Below are positions 18,407 to 28,972 of a stretch of DNA of 47,480 nucleotides, piece by piece. A program made the translations under genes and the position numbers. The stretch lies in assembly GCA_029907715.1 (NCBI GenBank), contig JARYLI010000001.1, forward strand, positions 191,278 through 238,757, given 5' to 3'. Source of the DNA: Methanothrix sp. (GTDB lineage Archaea; Halobacteriota; Methanosarcinia; Methanotrichales; Methanotrichaceae). The notes under the pieces were generated by a model. The model was not told the DNA's origin, made no database searches, and saw nothing but the letters and a program-made list of their open reading frames with translations. How positions within the stretch are numbered: position 1 is the first letter of the stretch; every line of letters begins with the position of its first letter.

Positions 18407-19008
18407 TCCATACCGCCGATGTCAAGCGCTTTTCTTATTATCTGGGATATCGGGATCGAGCAGATGAAGTACCAGTAGAACCAGTAGAGTATCGGCCCCC
18501 AGACGATGTGTTTGATGTTCTGCTCTCCCCAGAACGGGAAGACCATGGTTATGCTGTGCTGGTCTATGTACAGATACGCCCACATGAAGAGCGGCACAGA
18601 GACGATTCCGATGTACGCCATTGGCTTGAGCTGCATCTTCATCATCTTCCCCTGGTCGCCCATCATCTCGAGCTGCTTGTTCTGGAGATGCTGAACACGG
18701 GCCTGATCGCCTGCGAGCTGGGCTGCCCTGAGTTCTGCCTGGAACTCACGCATCCTCATCTGCTGCTCCCTCAGGAAATCCCAGTCCATCGTGTATTTCT
18801 GTATGAGGCTTGCGTACAGGCCTGTTATTGCAGCGAGCACAAAGAGCACCATGTGGAACGGCAGTATCTCTGGAAGCCATCCTATGACTATCTCCATGGC
18901 CATTCCTATGGCAACCCTGAACTCGTGGCTCACCATTATTCCGATGGTGAGCACCGCGCCCAAGCTGAGCGCAACCGTATCGATCGATTCTACGATCCTG
19001 GACCTCAT
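18403..19008 (-). CDS. EMC3/YidC-like membrane insertase homologue (DUF106)
   Basis: This 201-residue membrane protein has an N-terminal hydrophobic segment, three core transmembrane helices (LPFHMVLFVLAAITGLY, YIGIVSVPLFMWAYLYI, ILYWFYWYFICSIPISQII) and a charged coiled coil between them (EFQAELRAAQLAGDQARVQH). This is the archaeal DUF106 family, related to YidC, Oxa1 and eukaryotic EMC3/TMCO1, which help insert membrane proteins. It is coupled to secY by an ATGA overlap, which suits that role. Confidence 0.85.
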   Translation of the reverse strand: MRSRIVESIDTVALSLGAVLTIGIMVSHEFRVAIGMAMEIVIGWLPEILPFHMVLFVLAAITGLYASLIQKYTMDWDFLREQQMRMREFQAELRAAQLAGDQARVQHLQNKQLEMMGDQGKMMKMQLKPMAYIGIVSVPLFMWAYLYIDQHSITMVFPFWGEQNIKHIVWGPILYWFYWYFICSIPISQIIRKALDIGGME

Positions 19009-20618
19009 GCGCTCTCTCCAAAGATCCTCTGCATCATCGGGTACATCTCCTGGATCTGCTCGCTGGCGATCTGCTCATACAGCCTGTACATTATCGAGAC
19101 CGCGAGCAGCAGGCCGGTACCCCCCGCGCCTCCGAGCGTTCCCAGGAGGCTCGCTATCACGGTGAGCAGCCCGATAATCGCGCCGCCGATGACTGTGACC
19201 TTTGGGATGTACCGCTCCATGAGACGCTCTATGCTGGCCGGGCTTCTCCTGTATCCCGGTATCTGAAGGCCAGATGCGTGAATCTTTGCGGCTATGCTCT
19301 TCGCCCCCATCCCGGTCGTCTCGATCCAGAATATGGCGAATATTATGCCGCCTATTATCAGGAATGCTGTGTCGGTGAGCAGGTGCAGCCAGATCTGCCA
19401 TCCGGCTATCGGGTTTATCCCGAGCTCCACCAGTCCTGGTGTGGATTGTGACACCATGCTCGGGATCCAGTCGCTCGGGCCGTGTATCGGCGAGAGGTAG
19501 TACATCAGCCCTGATACAGGCTGCGGAGATGTCGCGCTTATCGGAGCCCCTGTGGCAGCATCGAACTTGGCCGATGAAAGAAACGTCCCCAGCCAGCTCT
19601 GGTATCCGGTGTAGACGATCCTGACGCCCTCTGCGGTTGTCTCAGCTGTTGTCACCGTGCCGAGCTTTGCGGTGAGCAGCGCGCCGACCATCTCGATGTT
19701 GGCCTGAAGCGCCCTTACGAGAATCATAGGCAGAACGCTGGCGTATACAAGCTTAACTGGAAACCTCCCTCTCGCGCCCCTCACCCTGCTGTGCGCTAGA
19801 GGTATCTCAATCCTGGTGCTCTCGACGAACACGACCAGCAGTATTATTCCCACCGTGGATATCAGCGCCAGGAGCCCTCCGGTGACGAATATGAACTTCA
19901 GCCCCTCGGATGTGAAGATCTCATCCAGCCCTATGAGCCCGAGCCTGATTATCGATATCCACTTCGGGATTATCCCTATGGGGAGACCGCCGTCTCCAGT
20001 TGCCCAGTTGAACAAACCGGTGACGAGCTGCTGGCTCACGCCCGCAACTATGAAGAGACCGACGCCAGAGCCGATCCCCCACTTGGACACAACCTCATCC
20101 ATGTAGAGTATCAGGACACCGCCCAGGCATACCTGGAGGAGTATGATCAGCGAGATTATGGATAATGAGACGCCAAGCGTTGTGGCGAGCGTCTGGTCCG
20201 GAAGGAGGTACCCACCGGTGATCTGCGGAAGCGCCTCGACAACGATCATCACAAACACGAGGGCCTTCTGTGTCCCCTGGAATATCGCCTGGTCCCTCGG
20301 ATCCCTCAGATTGAGCTTTATTATCTCAGCGCCGACGAGGAGCTGAAGGACGATGGATGCTGTGACTATCGGGCCTATCCCCAGGAGCATCAGCGATCCA
20401 AAGGATCCAGCGAAGAACGCCCTGTAGTAGCCGAAGAGGTCGATTGAGTGCTTGGAGAGGCCGAAGAGAGGGATGTTGGAGAGCACGAAGTAGAGCAGGA
20501 GTATTCCGACCGTCCACCCCAGCTTCCTCTTGAAGTGGACGTGGCCAGCAGGCCTCTCCACGGCAGGAAGCCTCTTGACGAACGGCTCTATCGCGTAGAA
20601 GAAACTTTGCTGGTTCAT
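19005..20618 (-). CDS. secY: preprotein translocase subunit SecY
   Basis: This 537-residue channel subunit has about ten transmembrane helices. It opens with the SecY N-terminal pattern (PAVERPAGHVHFKRKLGWTV, GIGPIVTASIVLQLL) and contains the conserved IPLAHSRVRGARGRFPVKLVYASVLPMILV cytoplasmic loop and GMGAKSIAAKI region. It is somewhat long for an archaeal SecY because of an extracellular insertion near residues 330-400. It starts inside the L15 stop (ATGA). The archaeal adenylate kinase often found next is absent. Confidence 0.95.
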   Translation of the reverse strand: MNQQSFFYAIEPFVKRLPAVERPAGHVHFKRKLGWTVGILLLYFVLSNIPLFGLSKHSIDLFGYYRAFFAGSFGSLMLLGIGPIVTASIVLQLLVGAEIIKLNLRDPRDQAIFQGTQKALVFVMIVVEALPQITGGYLLPDQTLATTLGVSLSIISLIILLQVCLGGVLILYMDEVVSKWGIGSGVGLFIVAGVSQQLVTGLFNWATGDGGLPIGIIPKWISIIRLGLIGLDEIFTSEGLKFIFVTGGLLALISTVGIILLVVFVESTRIEIPLAHSRVRGARGRFPVKLVYASVLPMILVRALQANIEMVGALLTAKLGTVTTAETTAEGVRIVYTGYQSWLGTFLSSAKFDAATGAPISATSPQPVSGLMYYLSPIHGPSDWIPSMVSQSTPGLVELGINPIAGWQIWLHLLTDTAFLIIGGIIFAIFWIETTGMGAKSIAAKIHASGLQIPGYRRSPASIERLMERYIPKVTVIGGAIIGLLTVIASLLGTLGGAGGTGLLLAVSIMYRLYEQIASEQIQEMYPMMQRIFGESA

Positions 20619-20989
20619 AATACCACGGCTTCACCGCCAGCTGCCTCGATCTTGCTCCTGGCTGAGCTGGAGAAGGCAGCTGCGGCGACTGTAAGCCTTC
20701 TTGTGACCTTTCCCTTTCCCAGGACCTTCACACCGTGCAGCTCTATCCTGCCCTCCGGCCCAACCATATCGTTCAGAACGCCCACATTGATAGTCTCAAT
20801 GTCGAAGGAGTTTGGCCGCACGAACCCGTGCTTGCCCATGGGCTCTCCTCGTATTATCGAGCGAACCCAGTGGTGCTTGCATGTGCCAGCGTTGCCACGC
20901 CCGCCTCTGGAGCCTCCACCTCTCTGGTTCTTGTGCTTTCCATGGTAGGTCCTGTGACCGCGCTTCTCCTTCGTATGCTCCCTGACCAT
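20615..20989 (-). CDS. rpl15p: ribosomal protein uL15
   Basis: This 124-residue large-subunit protein has the glycine/arginine/histidine-rich N-terminus (HGKHKNQRGGGSRGGRGNAG) that threads into 23S rRNA and the C-terminal KVLGKGKVTRRLTVAA domain. GGTGAT lies three bases before the ATG. It is coupled to secY. Confidence 0.95.
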   Translation of the reverse strand: MVREHTKEKRGHRTYHGKHKNQRGGGSRGGRGNAGTCKHHWVRSIIRGEPMGKHGFVRPNSFDIETINVGVLNDMVGPEGRIELHGVKVLGKGKVTRRLTVAAAAFSSSARSKIEAAGGEAVVL

Positions 20990-20993
20990 GACA

Positions 20994-21449
20994 TCACCTC
21001 ATCTTCTTTATGAGCTCGGCTATCGATTCGTGATATCCAAGCTCTCCGCCTTCCTTGACGGTCTTCTTTATCCCGCGGTGGCCCTTTCGCGGAGGATGAA
21101 GCCTGAACACAGGCTTTATGCCGAAGTCCTTCAGGCTTGCAGCCCCTGAACATACAGCCTCTGCCAGCTCGCGTATGCTCTTGTATGGAGAGATCTGGCG
21201 TACAATCTCGTCAGTAAGACGCCTGTTTCCGCTGAGCCTGCCGCGTCTTTCCAGGATCATGGTGAGCAGATCTGCGTCTGCCCTTCCCCAGGCGACGTAG
21301 TCTTTGACCACTTGGATCATCCCGCGGTAGTGCTCATCCTCTCTCACAAATACGCAGTGGTTCACCCTGTGGAGACGGAGCATGCTCAGGGTATCCCTGA
21401 TCGCAGGCTTCGTGTTGACCTCTCCCCTGAGCCTGATTATCGCGTACAT
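20994..21449 (-). CDS. rpl30p: ribosomal protein uL30
   Basis: This 151-residue archaeal uL30 has a typical start [11 protein letters not shown] and core [17 protein letters not shown], with the longer archaeal C-terminal half ([15 protein letters not shown]). I chose the ATG at 21449 rather than a TTG at 21455. Confidence 0.95.
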   Translation of the reverse strand: MYAIIRLRGEVNTKPAIRDTLSMLRLHRVNHCVFVREDEHYRGMIQVVKDYVAWGRADADLLTMILERRGRLSGNRRLTDEIVRQISPYKSIRELAEAVCSGAASLKDFGIKPVFRLHPPRKGHRGIKKTVKEGGELGYHESIAELIKKMR

Positions 21450-21451
21450 CC

Positions 21452-22066
21452 TCAAGACCTCACAGTTATGGTGTTAAGGAGCGCATTGTAGGTCGCTTTG
21501 GCAAAGTTCAGGGTTGTCCTCGTCGAACCCTCTGTTCTGGTCCAGACGTCCTTTATGCCGGCCATCTCCATGACCTTCTTGGCCACATCTCCGGCAGCCA
21601 GTCCGAGGCCCCTGGGCGCGGGCATGAGGTATATCCTGACGCTGCCAGAGCTTCCAGATACCTTGTACGGCACGGTGTGCGCCTGGCCACAGCCGCACTC
21701 CCAGCTCCCGCATCCTCTGTTGATCCTGACGACGTTGAGCTTCGCGTTCTCTATGCCCTTCTTTATGGCCCCCCCGACCTGGACGTCCTTGCCGTGGCCT
21801 ATGCCTATGTACCCATCTCTGTTCCCGACTATAACTGTGGTTCTGAACTTCACCCTTCGCCCGGAGTCGGTCATCCTCTGCACCATGGTTATGTCCAGGA
21901 CCTCATCCTCGAGGCCGGGGAGCAGAAGATCTACAATCTGATGCTCTTTGATGGGAAGACCTGACCTGACCGCCTCCTCGAACGTGGTTACCTGTCCCTC
22001 ATAGACAAGTCTGCCAAGCCTGGTCTTCGGTATCCATTCCTCTTCTGTCTCGTAACCCTTGATCAT
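21452..22066 (-). CDS. rps5p: ribosomal protein uS5
   Basis: This 204-residue small-subunit protein has [22 protein letters not shown] (double-stranded RNA-binding fold) and the C-terminal [29 protein letters not shown] precedes the ATG. It acts in translational fidelity. Confidence 0.95.
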   Translation of the reverse strand: MIKGYETEEEWIPKTRLGRLVYEGQVTTFEEAVRSGLPIKEHQIVDLLLPGLEDEVLDITMVQRMTDSGRRVKFRTTVIVGNRDGYIGIGHGKDVQVGGAIKKGIENAKLNVVRINRGCGSWECGCGQAHTVPYKVSGSSGSVRIYLMPAPRGLGLAAGDVAKKVMEMAGIKDVWTRTEGSTRTTLNFAKATYNALLNTITVRS

Positions 22067-22070
22067 GATA

Positions 22071-22580
22071 TCACCCCAGTATCCTCTCCCTCGCGGCCTC
22101 GAACTGCGAGACCACGTCCACTCCGGTGTAGTCTCTTATGACCTCTCCACGGATTCTTGAGTCGTCAGGGAAGACCTCCGGGCTGTGGGGCACGTTCACT
22201 CCAGCATCGACAACTCCCTTAAGGGCGGCATACACCCTGCTCCCTCTGGAGTTCGAGTGCAGCCCTATGTCCAGTATGCCCTCGTCATACCCGAGTGCGA
22301 GCATCTTCTTGCCGAAGAGCAATCCCGTAAGGTAAGCAGCAGGCACGTTGCCTGTGCTGTGTTGGAACCCGTAGTTTCTGAGCTCCTTCGAGCTGACTGT
22401 GAGCAGCGTCCTGTCACCTTTGAGCTCAGCGATGATCAACTGTATTGTGATGTTTGCATTGCCCTTCCTGACGACCACCCTGGGCTTTCTGGAGAGGATG
22501 AGCCTGTATCTCACATGATAGTTGGTCCTGCCCTCTCTCCGCCTTCTGAAGGGCACCCTGTATCGCGGTCCTGTAGCCAA
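22071..22580 (-). CDS. rpl18p: ribosomal protein uL18
   Basis: The 169-residue 5S rRNA-binding protein begins [20 protein letters not shown] and has [23 protein letters not shown]. The only in-frame start is TTG at 22580, since the L19e stop lies in the same frame just upstream. GTGAT precedes it by six bases. Confidence 0.95.
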   Translation of the reverse strand: MATGPRYRVPFRRRREGRTNYHVRYRLILSRKPRVVVRKGNANITIQLIIAELKGDRTLLTVSSKELRNYGFQHSTGNVPAAYLTGLLFGKKMLALGYDEGILDIGLHSNSRGSRVYAALKGVVDAGVNVPHSPEVFPDDSRIRGEVIRDYTGVDVVSQFEAARERILG

Positions 22581-22586
22581 ATAGCA

Positions 22587-23045
22587 TCACTCTCTCATGA
22601 GGCCTTTCGCCTTGATGTATGCATCGAGATGCGCAATGCTCCTGTACTCTCCGCCTTTCGCCTTCCTGTACAGCAGCCTGTATGCGTGTCTGTCGATCTT
22701 CTCGCTATCCCTAATCTCCCGGAGACGCCTCCGGAGCGCTCTGATCCTGCTGATCCAGGTCTCCTTTGGAGAGGCTCTGGCGCCCTTCGCACCCCTTCTG
22801 CGGCCGGGTCCTTTCCTGTGGCCGTATGCCCTCTTCTCAGCTCTCAACCTGAACCTGGCGCGGCTGTTGCCCTTCTTGGGCTTTGCCTTTATGTTGCCGG
22901 CCTCGATCTGAGCACGTATATCTTCTCTTGTGATGGCATCAGCCAGCTCACTGGCCACCTCCGGGTCCGGGTTGATCCAAACCCGGCTCTCTCCGACACC
23001 GAGCTCGCTTGCTGCCAGCCTTCTCTGAACGCTGAAGTTGGGCAC
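22587..23045 (-). CDS. rpl19e: ribosomal protein eL19
   Basis: This 152-residue archaeal/eukaryotic-type protein has the N-terminal QRRLAASELGVGESRVWINP and the basic KGPGRRRGAKGARASPKETWI. It starts at GTG immediately after the L32e stop. Confidence 0.95.
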   Translation of the reverse strand: MPNFSVQRRLAASELGVGESRVWINPDPEVASELADAITREDIRAQIEAGNIKAKPKKGNSRARFRLRAEKRAYGHRKGPGRRRGAKGARASPKETWISRIRALRRRLREIRDSEKIDRHAYRLLYRKAKGGEYRSIAHLDAYIKAKGLMRE

Positions 23046-23046
23046 C

Positions 23047-23421
23047 TCACTCGCCTCCCGTCTTCGGGTTCAGTATCTTCAGGTTCATCTCCCTGGCCAT
23101 GGCCTCGATCTTCTCCCTCTTGCGCATTCCGACGGTTCTGGCGATCCTGATAGCGCATCCCTCAGCCTTCTTCAGATCGTCTATGCATCTCACCAGAACC
23201 TCCCTGAATCCTGAGGGGTGCAGGCCCCGAACCGCCCTGGGGCTCCCGAAGCCAGGTCTCACAAGACGGCCCTTTGCTCTGACCTGCTGCCTGAGCTTGT
23301 TGTGCAGACCCCTTGGCCTGCGCCAGCTCTCGTCGAGCCTGGCCTTCTTGTGGGAGTCGTGGCGTCTGAACTCCGGCTTCTTCGCCTTCTGCCTGGCTCT
23401 CACCCTGAGCAATCTGTCCAT
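23047..23421 (-). CDS. rpl32e: ribosomal protein eL32
   Basis: This 124-residue protein has the conserved core FRRHDSHKKARLDESWRRPRG and GFGSPRAVRGLHPSGF. It lacks the long N-terminal extension seen in some archaea. GGTGA is placed six bases before the ATG. Confidence 0.95.
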   Translation of the reverse strand: MDRLLRVRARQKAKKPEFRRHDSHKKARLDESWRRPRGLHNKLRQQVRAKGRLVRPGFGSPRAVRGLHPSGFREVLVRCIDDLKKAEGCAIRIARTVGMRKREKIEAMAREMNLKILNPKTGGE

Positions 23422-23427
23422 CTCTGC

Positions 23428-23958
23428 TCACCTCTTCTCCACCAGGTAAATCCCATCCTGGAATATCCTCACATCAAATCCTCTGACCCTGGTGGCCTGC
23501 TCTATGTTTGCCATCGTCTGGCCCACTGCCTCTTTGTCCATTCCCCTGATCAGTATCTCGTCCTTGCCAACCTCGACATTCACATCTCCGACGATTGTTG
23601 CGAAGCGCGGCTTCCTCTCGCCGAGGAAGTTGCTGATGGCAACCTTCCCATCGGCTACCTTCACCTGAATCGGGAAGTGTGAATACACCACCTTCATCCT
23701 GTACTCGAAGCCGTCCGTAACACCCTTGATCATGTTCTTGATGTGTGCAGCTATCGTCCCGACCATGGCCAGATGCTGCTTTTTTGTCGTCTCCGATCTG
23801 ATCAGTACCTTTGAGTCCTCTCTCCTTATCTCTATGCCTGGATACCAGAGCTCCCTGGACAGCTCACCCTTTGGCCCCTTTACCTTCACATCGCGGCCTG
23901 ATATCTGGACATCAACGCCATCCGGGATATCCAAACGACGAACCACCTCTTTGACCAT
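23428..23958 (-). CDS. rpl6p: ribosomal protein uL6
   Basis: The protein has about 176 residues and two related L6 folds; [14 protein letters not shown]-like ([14 protein letters not shown]) lies in the first and [20 protein letters not shown] in the second. ATG at 23958 is chosen because GGTGA lies at the standard distance; further in-frame starts at 23964 and 23967 overlap the spacer. Confidence 0.95.
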   Translation of the reverse strand: MVKEVVRRLDIPDGVDVQISGRDVKVKGPKGELSRELWYPGIEIRREDSKVLIRSETTKKQHLAMVGTIAAHIKNMIKGVTDGFEYRMKVVYSHFPIQVKVADGKVAISNFLGERKPRFATIVGDVNVEVGKDEILIRGMDKEAVGQTMANIEQATRVRGFDVRIFQDGIYLVEKR

Positions 23959-23967
23959 GATCATCAC

Positions 23968-24357
23968 CTAGTACACATAGGCCAGCAGATGGCCGCCTAT
24001 GCCACGCGCCCTGGCGTCGGTATGTGGCATCACACCCTGGCTGGTGCTCAGTATCAGCACCCCGAAGTTCCTGGCGGGAAGGAAACGCCTCTCCCACTTC
24101 TCCAGCTCTGCGACCTTGGTGGCGAACCTGGGTTTTATGACACCACAGCGGTTTATTCTTCCCAGCAGCTTGACCTTGAACATGCCCGACTTACCGTCGT
24201 CGATGAACTCGAACTCGCCGATATACCCCAGATCTGCCATAACCTTCAGGGTCATGGCTATGAGCTTGGATGCCGGCTTGATAATACACTCGGGCTTGCC
24301 GACGCTCTCAGCGTTCTTTATTGTGGACATCGCATCAGCGAGCGGATCTAGCAACAT
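23968..24357 (-). CDS. rps8p: ribosomal protein uS8
   Basis: This 129-residue protein starts [17 protein letters not shown] and ends [20 protein letters not shown], the archaeal uS8 pattern. It binds 16S helix 21. The start at 24357 has GGTGA five bases upstream; the frame continues to a GTG at 24366. Confidence 0.95.
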   Translation of the reverse strand: MLLDPLADAMSTIKNAESVGKPECIIKPASKLIAMTLKVMADLGYIGEFEFIDDGKSGMFKVKLLGRINRCGVIKPRFATKVAELEKWERRFLPARNFGVLILSTSQGVMPHTDARARGIGGHLLAYVY

Positions 24358-24366
24358 AATCTTCAC

Positions 24367-24510
24367 CTACGAGTATTTCTCGAAGCCCATCTCCCTGGCT
24401 ATCTCGCGGAAGCACTGCCTGCAAAGGTATATGCCGTACTTCCTGACAAGCCCGGGCTTCCTCCCGCAGCGCCTGCATTCGTTGGCGCCTCTACCAAATC
24501 TCTTCTTCAT
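24367..24510 (-). CDS. rps14p: ribosomal protein uS14 (zinc type)
   Basis: This small gene encodes 47 residues. Two zinc-binding pairs, C12-x2-C15 and C30-x2-C33 ([22 protein letters not shown]), identify a zinc-containing uS14. Its ATG overlaps the uL5 stop (ATGA) and it ends nine bases before the uS8 start. Confidence 0.95.
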   Translation of the reverse strand: MKKRFGRGANECRRCGRKPGLVRKYGIYLCRQCFREIAREMGFEKYS

Positions 24511-25016
24511 GCAGCCTCCACGACCCGAACTCCAAACCTCTTCTGGACGAACTCCACAGCCTCGTCCCTCTTGACCTTATGCGAGTTTGGAAGCTTTCTG
24601 CGGGCCACGCGTCTCTCTGCCACACGGTATCCTGCTCTCCTGAGCGATACCGCCACGTCCATTCCGAAGATCCCTATCTCAGGATCGTACTTCATTCCCG
24701 GAAAGTCTGTGTGCTCCTCGATTCCGAAGGCGAAGTTGCCGTTCTCATCGAACTGGCTCCGCTTTATTGTGTTTCCAACCACCTTGAACGCCGTCTCCAG
24801 GAACTCCTCAGCAGCTCTGCCTCTGAGCGTCACACGCGTGCCTATCGGTTCTCTCTTCTTTATCCCGAAGGCCGGAAGGGTCTTCTTCGCCCTGGACCTG
24901 ATTGGGTTCTGGCCTGTGATCTCGGAGAGAATCGTCTCCGCATTGACAAGCCTCTGGCCGCTCTCGCCCACACCTATGTGAACAACGACCTTGTCTATCC
25001 TGGGTTCCAGGTTCAT
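24507..25016 (-). CDS. rpl5p: ribosomal protein uL5
   Basis: This 169-residue 5S rRNA-binding protein has [29 protein letters not shown] and the [20 protein letters not shown] segment. The ATG overlaps the S4e stop. Confidence 0.95.
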   Translation of the reverse strand: MNLEPRIDKVVVHIGVGESGQRLVNAETILSEITGQNPIRSRAKKTLPAFGIKKREPIGTRVTLRGRAAEEFLETAFKVVGNTIKRSQFDENGNFAFGIEEHTDFPGMKYDPEIGIFGMDVAVSLRRAGYRVAERRVARRKLPNSHKVKRDEAVEFVQKRFGVRVVEAA

Positions 25017-25714
25017 CTTCCAGCCTCCAGCTCAATAACGGGAGCGTCCCTGCCTATCATGAACACATAGTCTACGATCGTATCTATGTCTCTGTCACCT
25101 GCGGATATTGTGACCCTGTTCGGCATCGAGCTTCTCACTATCTGCACGGATTTGATGCGACCCGTCTTCCCCGTATGCGATCCGCCGGTCACCACAGCCA
25201 GGTTCCCGACCTCGAACTTTATGACGTCCTCGATGCTCCTCTCTGGGAGTGAGATCAAAAGCGAATCTCCAGTCCTGAACTCGCCCTCTGCGATTATGTT
25301 GGACCCATCGCTGAGGTTCAGCTGCGTCCTGTTACCCTTCAGGGTTGTTTTGTTCTCTACCCTGACCAGCTTTCTCGGCTTATCAGGCTGGATCTCTATG
25401 AGCACAAAATACCCCTTTGTGCTCTTGACCATTCTGTACTGTTTGTTCAGGGCAGGCACCGTTATGACGTCGAAGAGCCCCACAGGGAACCTCGCATCCC
25501 TTCTCACAGTTCCGTCCACCAGCACCCCGCCCTCGTGAAGGATCCTCTTGACCTCGCGCGCGTTGTCCGCCAGCTTTAAGAGATCCCTTACAACGACCAT
25601 CAGAGGCAGGCTTTCCTCAGCTGAGTGGGGGCCAGGCCTGGGCGTTGCTATCCACTTGCTGGTCTTCCTCGGTATGGGCCAGCTTCTGGGTATCGTGACT
25701 CTCTTCTTGTGCAC
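25013..25714 (-). CDS. rps4e: ribosomal protein eS4
   Basis: The protein has 233 residues from a GTG at 25714, giving the typical opening [20 protein letters not shown]. It has an S4-like RNA-binding domain ([15 protein letters not shown]) and a C-terminal KOW-like segment. GGTGAT lies four bases before this GTG; an upstream GTG at 25723 is less well placed. Confidence 0.95.
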   Translation of the reverse strand: MHKKRVTIPRSWPIPRKTSKWIATPRPGPHSAEESLPLMVVVRDLLKLADNAREVKRILHEGGVLVDGTVRRDARFPVGLFDVITVPALNKQYRMVKSTKGYFVLIEIQPDKPRKLVRVENKTTLKGNRTQLNLSDGSNIIAEGEFRTGDSLLISLPERSIEDVIKFEVGNLAVVTGGSHTGKTGRIKSVQIVRSSMPNRVTISAGDRDIDTIVDYVFMIGRDAPVIELEAGR

Positions 25715-25719
25715 CTGAA

Positions 25720-26070
25720 TCACCTGGAGAATATCTTCTCGCGCTCGTCGTCGTCGAGATCAAGCTTTGTGATCATAACATTTGATGGATGTATGGGGCG
25801 CGGGACCTCTGTTCCGTCAGCACGGAAGTTGCTGACGCCGGTGACTGTTATCACGCACCTCTTCAGGTCCACACTCAGAACCTCGCCCTCGACGCCCGCG
25901 TTGTCGCCGCGCAGGACCTTCACCGTATCACCTTTCTTGACCTGAGCGCTCCTCTTCCCGTGCTCCTTCCTGAGCTCCGGGCTCAGCATCGCGTGCATCA
26001 ACTTCTGCCTCATGTGGAGCGGGGCGTTGAACCTGGCCTTCCGCTGCTTGCGTGGTTGCTTGCTGATCAT
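25720..26070 (-). CDS. rpl24p: ribosomal protein uL24
   Basis: This archaeal uL24 of about 116 residues has a basic N-terminus ([20 protein letters not shown]) and the KOW motif [21 protein letters not shown]. Starts at 26076 and 26079 are alternatives that overlap the uL14 stop. Confidence 0.94.
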   Translation of the reverse strand: MISKQPRKQRKARFNAPLHMRQKLMHAMLSPELRKEHGKRSAQVKKGDTVKVLRGDNAGVEGEVLSVDLKRCVITVTGVSNFRADGTEVPRPIHPSNVMITKLDLDDDEREKIFSR

Positions 26071-26075
26071 AACCA

Positions 26076-26474
26076 TCACACTATCATCGCTGCTGATGAG
26101 GCGATCTTACCGAACCGCTCTGCCACTTCCCTGGCCACAGGTCCCTTGATCTCGGATCCCTTCGGAACGCCCTCGTCATCTGTTATGACTGCAGCGTTGT
26201 CCTCGAACTTGACCCTGAGGCCATCGGGCCTCCTGAACTCCTTCTTCTGCCTGATTATAACAGCGTTGAATATCTGCTTCCTCATCTCGGGAGTTCCTTT
26301 CTTCACAGAGACCACAACCATGTCCCCTATGCCGGCGCAGGGCTGCCTGTTCTTGACCCCTCGGTACTTCTTCACGGAGACGACGAACAGCGTCCTGGCG
26401 CCTGTGTTGTCCGCACACTCGAGATATGTTCCGGTGTTTATCGCCCTCGGGATCCTGGCCTTGTTTCCCCTCAT
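26076..26474 (-). CDS. rpl14p: ribosomal protein uL14
   Basis: This 132-residue protein starts [20 protein letters not shown] at an ATG overlapping the S17 stop. [21 protein letters not shown] is the family signature. The frame runs further upstream to 26525, but that part lies inside S17 and does not match uL14. Confidence 0.95.
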   Translation of the reverse strand: MRGNKARIPRAINTGTYLECADNTGARTLFVVSVKKYRGVKNRQPCAGIGDMVVVSVKKGTPEMRKQIFNAVIIRQKKEFRRPDGLRVKFEDNAAVITDDEGVPKGSEIKGPVAREVAERFGKIASSAAMIV

Positions 26475-26791
26475 CGCATGACCTCCACAACGACAAACGA
26501 CTTGGTCTTGCTGAGAGGTCTGCACTCAGCTATCCTGACCCTATCCCCAACCTTCGCAGCCAGGCACGGTGGGTTGTGCGCATGGATCTTGGATCTGCGT
26601 TTCTCGTACCGCTCGTACTTGGCTATCCTCTTTCTGAACTCCCTCATGACAACCACGGTTCGGGCCATCTTATCGCTGACCACGACCCCTTCCAGGACCT
26701 GGCCGCGAACCGGTAGCCTGCCGTGGAATGGACACTTTGGATCGTTGCAGGCCTGCTGGGGCGCGCTCACGTCCAGTCCTATATCTCTCAT
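26471..26791 (-). CDS. rps17p: ribosomal protein uS17
   Basis: This is an archaeal uS17 of about 106 residues with an N-terminal extension ([16 protein letters not shown]) before the OB core ([18 protein letters not shown]). The ATG at 26791 has GGTGG five bases upstream; a GTG at 26800 is the alternative. Confidence 0.94.
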   Translation of the reverse strand: MRDIGLDVSAPQQACNDPKCPFHGRLPVRGQVLEGVVVSDKMARTVVVMREFRKRIAKYERYEKRRSKIHAHNPPCLAAKVGDRVRIAECRPLSKTKSFVVVEVMR

Positions 26792-27081
26792 ATCTTCCAC
26801 CTCAATATTTGCATCCTTTTATTTATTCTGTTCTCGGGTTGTGAGATCAAAACAGAGCCCGCGATCCTCACCTTCTGCCCATCAGGCAGCGTAAAGATGA
26901 AGCTTGTGTGGGCCTTTGGGACGCGCCTCAGGCCGCGCTGCGTCTCGATAACGAAGGTGTTCCTCGTCTCATCCACCACCAAGCCTCTCATGCCAGCCAT
27001 GGTGCGGTTTGGGGTATCGATCACCTCGACCGTCAAACCTATCAGCTCATGCCTGGCTATGTTCTCGGGACTGATCATCAC
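26788..27081 (-). CDS. rnp1: ribonuclease P protein component 1 (Rpp29/Pop4)
   Basis: This 97-residue Sm-like protein of archaeal RNase P removes 5' leaders from pre-tRNAs. Conserved features are [31 protein letters not shown] and [15 protein letters not shown]. Its place between L29 and S17 is standard for euryarchaea. It directly follows L29, with no SUI1/aIF1 gene between them. Confidence 0.93.
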   Translation of the reverse strand: MMISPENIARHELIGLTVEVIDTPNRTMAGMRGLVVDETRNTFVIETQRGLRRVPKAHTSFIFTLPDGQKVRIAGSVLISQPENRINKRMQILRWKI

Positions 27082-27281
27082 TTCCTGACGCGCTCCCTCT
27101 GCACGGTCTTCATCCTTGCGATCGTCCGGCGGATCTCTCTGATCCTTCCGGGCTTCTCAGGAGCGCCACCTGCCCTCACAGCACCCCGCTCGCGTATAAG
27201 CTCCACCTCAAGCTTCCGGAGCTCCTCCTCGAGCTCCTCCGAGCTCATGTTCCTGATCTCATCAATCCTGAATATCGCCAT
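27078..27281 (-). CDS. rpl29p: ribosomal protein uL29
   Basis: This 67-residue two-helix protein has [20 protein letters not shown] and the C-terminal [14 protein letters not shown]. It overlaps the end of S3 by 20 bases. Confidence 0.94.
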   Translation of the reverse strand: MAIFRIDEIRNMSSEELEEELRKLEVELIRERGAVRAGGAPEKPGRIREIRRTIARMKTVQRERVRK

Positions 27282-28080
27282 GGGTCTCAGCCTCGCTCAT
27301 CCCGGTCCCGCTCTCCGGCTCCTGAGGAGCCAGCTCCTGGACCTCTTTTGTTGCCGAAGGCGCATCGACCGGCTCATCGAGAAGCCTGTCCAGCTCGCTC
27401 TTCTTCTCCTCTACCTTCTCCTGCGTCTCAGGAGCTGTAGAGGGGGCAGCCACAGGCACCGTTTCCTTCGCCTCAGGCTCCTCTGGCGGTGCCTTTATCT
27501 GGAAGTCGTCGGGCAGAACAGCGCCTGGTGGGACTATCCTGACCTGGCAGCCGATCGCGCCGAGCTTCTTCACAGCAACAGCATAGCCTGTATCGACTAT
27601 CTCCTCAGCTGGCTTTCCTGAGTGCTTTATGTAGCCGGCGAGGAACTTCTCGACACGCGCCCTAGGACCGGTCAGCTTGCCGCTGATCACTATCTCGCAC
27701 CCGAGCGCTCCGGAGTCCATCACCCTGCGCAGCATCGACTGCCCTGCCTTTCGGAAGTACCAGCCGTGCTCCAGCGAGCTTGCGAGCCTGTTCGCCACAA
27801 CCCTGGCGTTCAGGTCGCCCTTACCGACGTCCTGGACATCTATCTGCGGGTTGTCAAGCCTGAACCTCCTCTCGAGGTCTCGGGTTATCTTGCGTATCAG
27901 CTTCCCGCCCTTTCCTATGACCATGCCGGGTTTCTCAGCATAAACCGTGATCTGGGTGCCCATCGGGGTGCGGTTCATGACCATGCCGCCGTATCCAGCC
28001 CGGTCCAGCTCCTTCGCAAGATACTCATCCACGAGCGCCTTGGTGAATCCCTCCTGGACGAACTTCTTCTCAACAGCCAA
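27262..28080 (-). CDS. rps3p: ribosomal protein uS3
   Basis: This 272-residue protein has a KH domain ([15 protein letters not shown]) and the S3 C-terminal domain ([18 protein letters not shown]). A low-complexity acidic tail of about 80 residues, rich in Glu, Pro and Ala, follows and is longer than in many homologues. The start is TTG at 28080, with GGTGA six bases upstream. Confidence 0.95.
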   Translation of the reverse strand: MAVEKKFVQEGFTKALVDEYLAKELDRAGYGGMVMNRTPMGTQITVYAEKPGMVIGKGGKLIRKITRDLERRFRLDNPQIDVQDVGKGDLNARVVANRLASSLEHGWYFRKAGQSMLRRVMDSGALGCEIVISGKLTGPRARVEKFLAGYIKHSGKPAEEIVDTGYAVAVKKLGAIGCQVRIVPPGAVLPDDFQIKAPPEEPEAKETVPVAAPSTAPETQEKVEEKKSELDRLLDEPVDAPSATKEVQELAPQEPESGTGMSEAETHGDIQD

Positions 28081-28081
28081 A

Positions 28082-28540
28082 CTATCTCACCTCTGTCAGT
28101 ATCATCTCTATGGATACGGTCTCCTGGTTCTTCGGAGTGGCCCTGCCCATGGCCCTTGGCATCCATCCCCGGAACGTTCTTCCCTTCTTTGTGTTGGCAT
28201 AGCCAATCATCAGCTTCTCCCTGTCGAGACCCCTGTACTCCGCATTTCCGACCGCATTCTTAAGCACCCTGAGCACAGCCCTCGCTGCCTTCTGCGGAAA
28301 CCTGCCGGACGGCCATCCGACCAGCCCGCGCCTGTGGGGCACGTTCCTGTTGTACCGCCGGAACGGCACCGCCCTCTTCAGGGCTACGACGTCCTGGAGG
28401 TACCTCTCCGCGGCATCGACCTTCATTCCCCTTATCGCCCTGCAGATCTCTCTGGCATGCTTCGGAGAGATGGGCAGCTCCACGCCCATCGCCCTGGCAA
28501 ACCGCCCCTCAGGGGTAATTGAGTAGTTCAGTCTTCCCAC
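28082..28540 (-). CDS. rpl22p: ribosomal protein uL22
   Basis: The protein has 152 residues from a GTG at 28540 ([18 protein letters not shown]). It has the exit-tunnel hairpin region and [17 protein letters not shown] near the C-terminus. GGTGT lies four bases before that GTG; the GTG at 28546 is less likely. Confidence 0.94.
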   Translation of the reverse strand: MGRLNYSITPEGRFARAMGVELPISPKHAREICRAIRGMKVDAAERYLQDVVALKRAVPFRRYNRNVPHRRGLVGWPSGRFPQKAARAVLRVLKNAVGNAEYRGLDREKLMIGYANTKKGRTFRGWMPRAMGRATPKNQETVSIEMILTEVR

Positions 28541-28549
28541 GAGCACACC

Positions 28550-28960
28550 TCACTTTAGCGGCACGAACTTGCTCGACCGCGTTGCTCCGACGCCTGCAGC
28601 GCCGTGAATCACCCTGGCCCTCGTAAGAGCGTACTCTCCAAGGTAATGGCCTATCATCTCAGGAATGATCTCCACGCGCTGGAAGGTCTTTCCGTTGTGT
28701 ATCTCCACGACCTTCCCGACCATCTCAGGGAGCACTATCGCATCCCTCAGATGCGTCTTTGCAGTTCCCCTGGCTCTGAGCTTCGCCATGAACTTCCTGT
28801 GCTCCTTCGAGAGACCCCGCCTGAGCGATCTCCGCTGCCTTGATGGCAGAAGCTCTGCGATCTCCTCCAGGCGCATCTTTGCGAGCTCCGACACCCTGTA
28901 GCCCCTGTAGGTGAACTCCTCCTTCCTCTTGGGAAGCTTGGATCCTGCTCTCTTCGCCAC
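28550..28960 (-). CDS. rps19p: ribosomal protein uS19
   Basis: This 136-residue archaeal protein has the 16S-binding core [20 protein letters not shown] and [13 protein letters not shown]. The start is GTG with GGAGGAG upstream. Confidence 0.95.
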   Translation of the reverse strand: MAKRAGSKLPKRKEEFTYRGYRVSELAKMRLEEIAELLPSRQRRSLRRGLSKEHRKFMAKLRARGTAKTHLRDAIVLPEMVGKVVEIHNGKTFQRVEIIPEMIGHYLGEYALTRARVIHGAAGVGATRSSKFVPLK

Positions 28961-28972
28961 AACTATCTCCTC

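Noticed and set aside
22185-23150. 321-codon plus-strand frame across uL18 and eL19
   Set aside because: It spans the opposite strand of two certain ribosomal genes and shows no domain; similar long antisense frames (for example 29463-30503) were dropped for the same reason.
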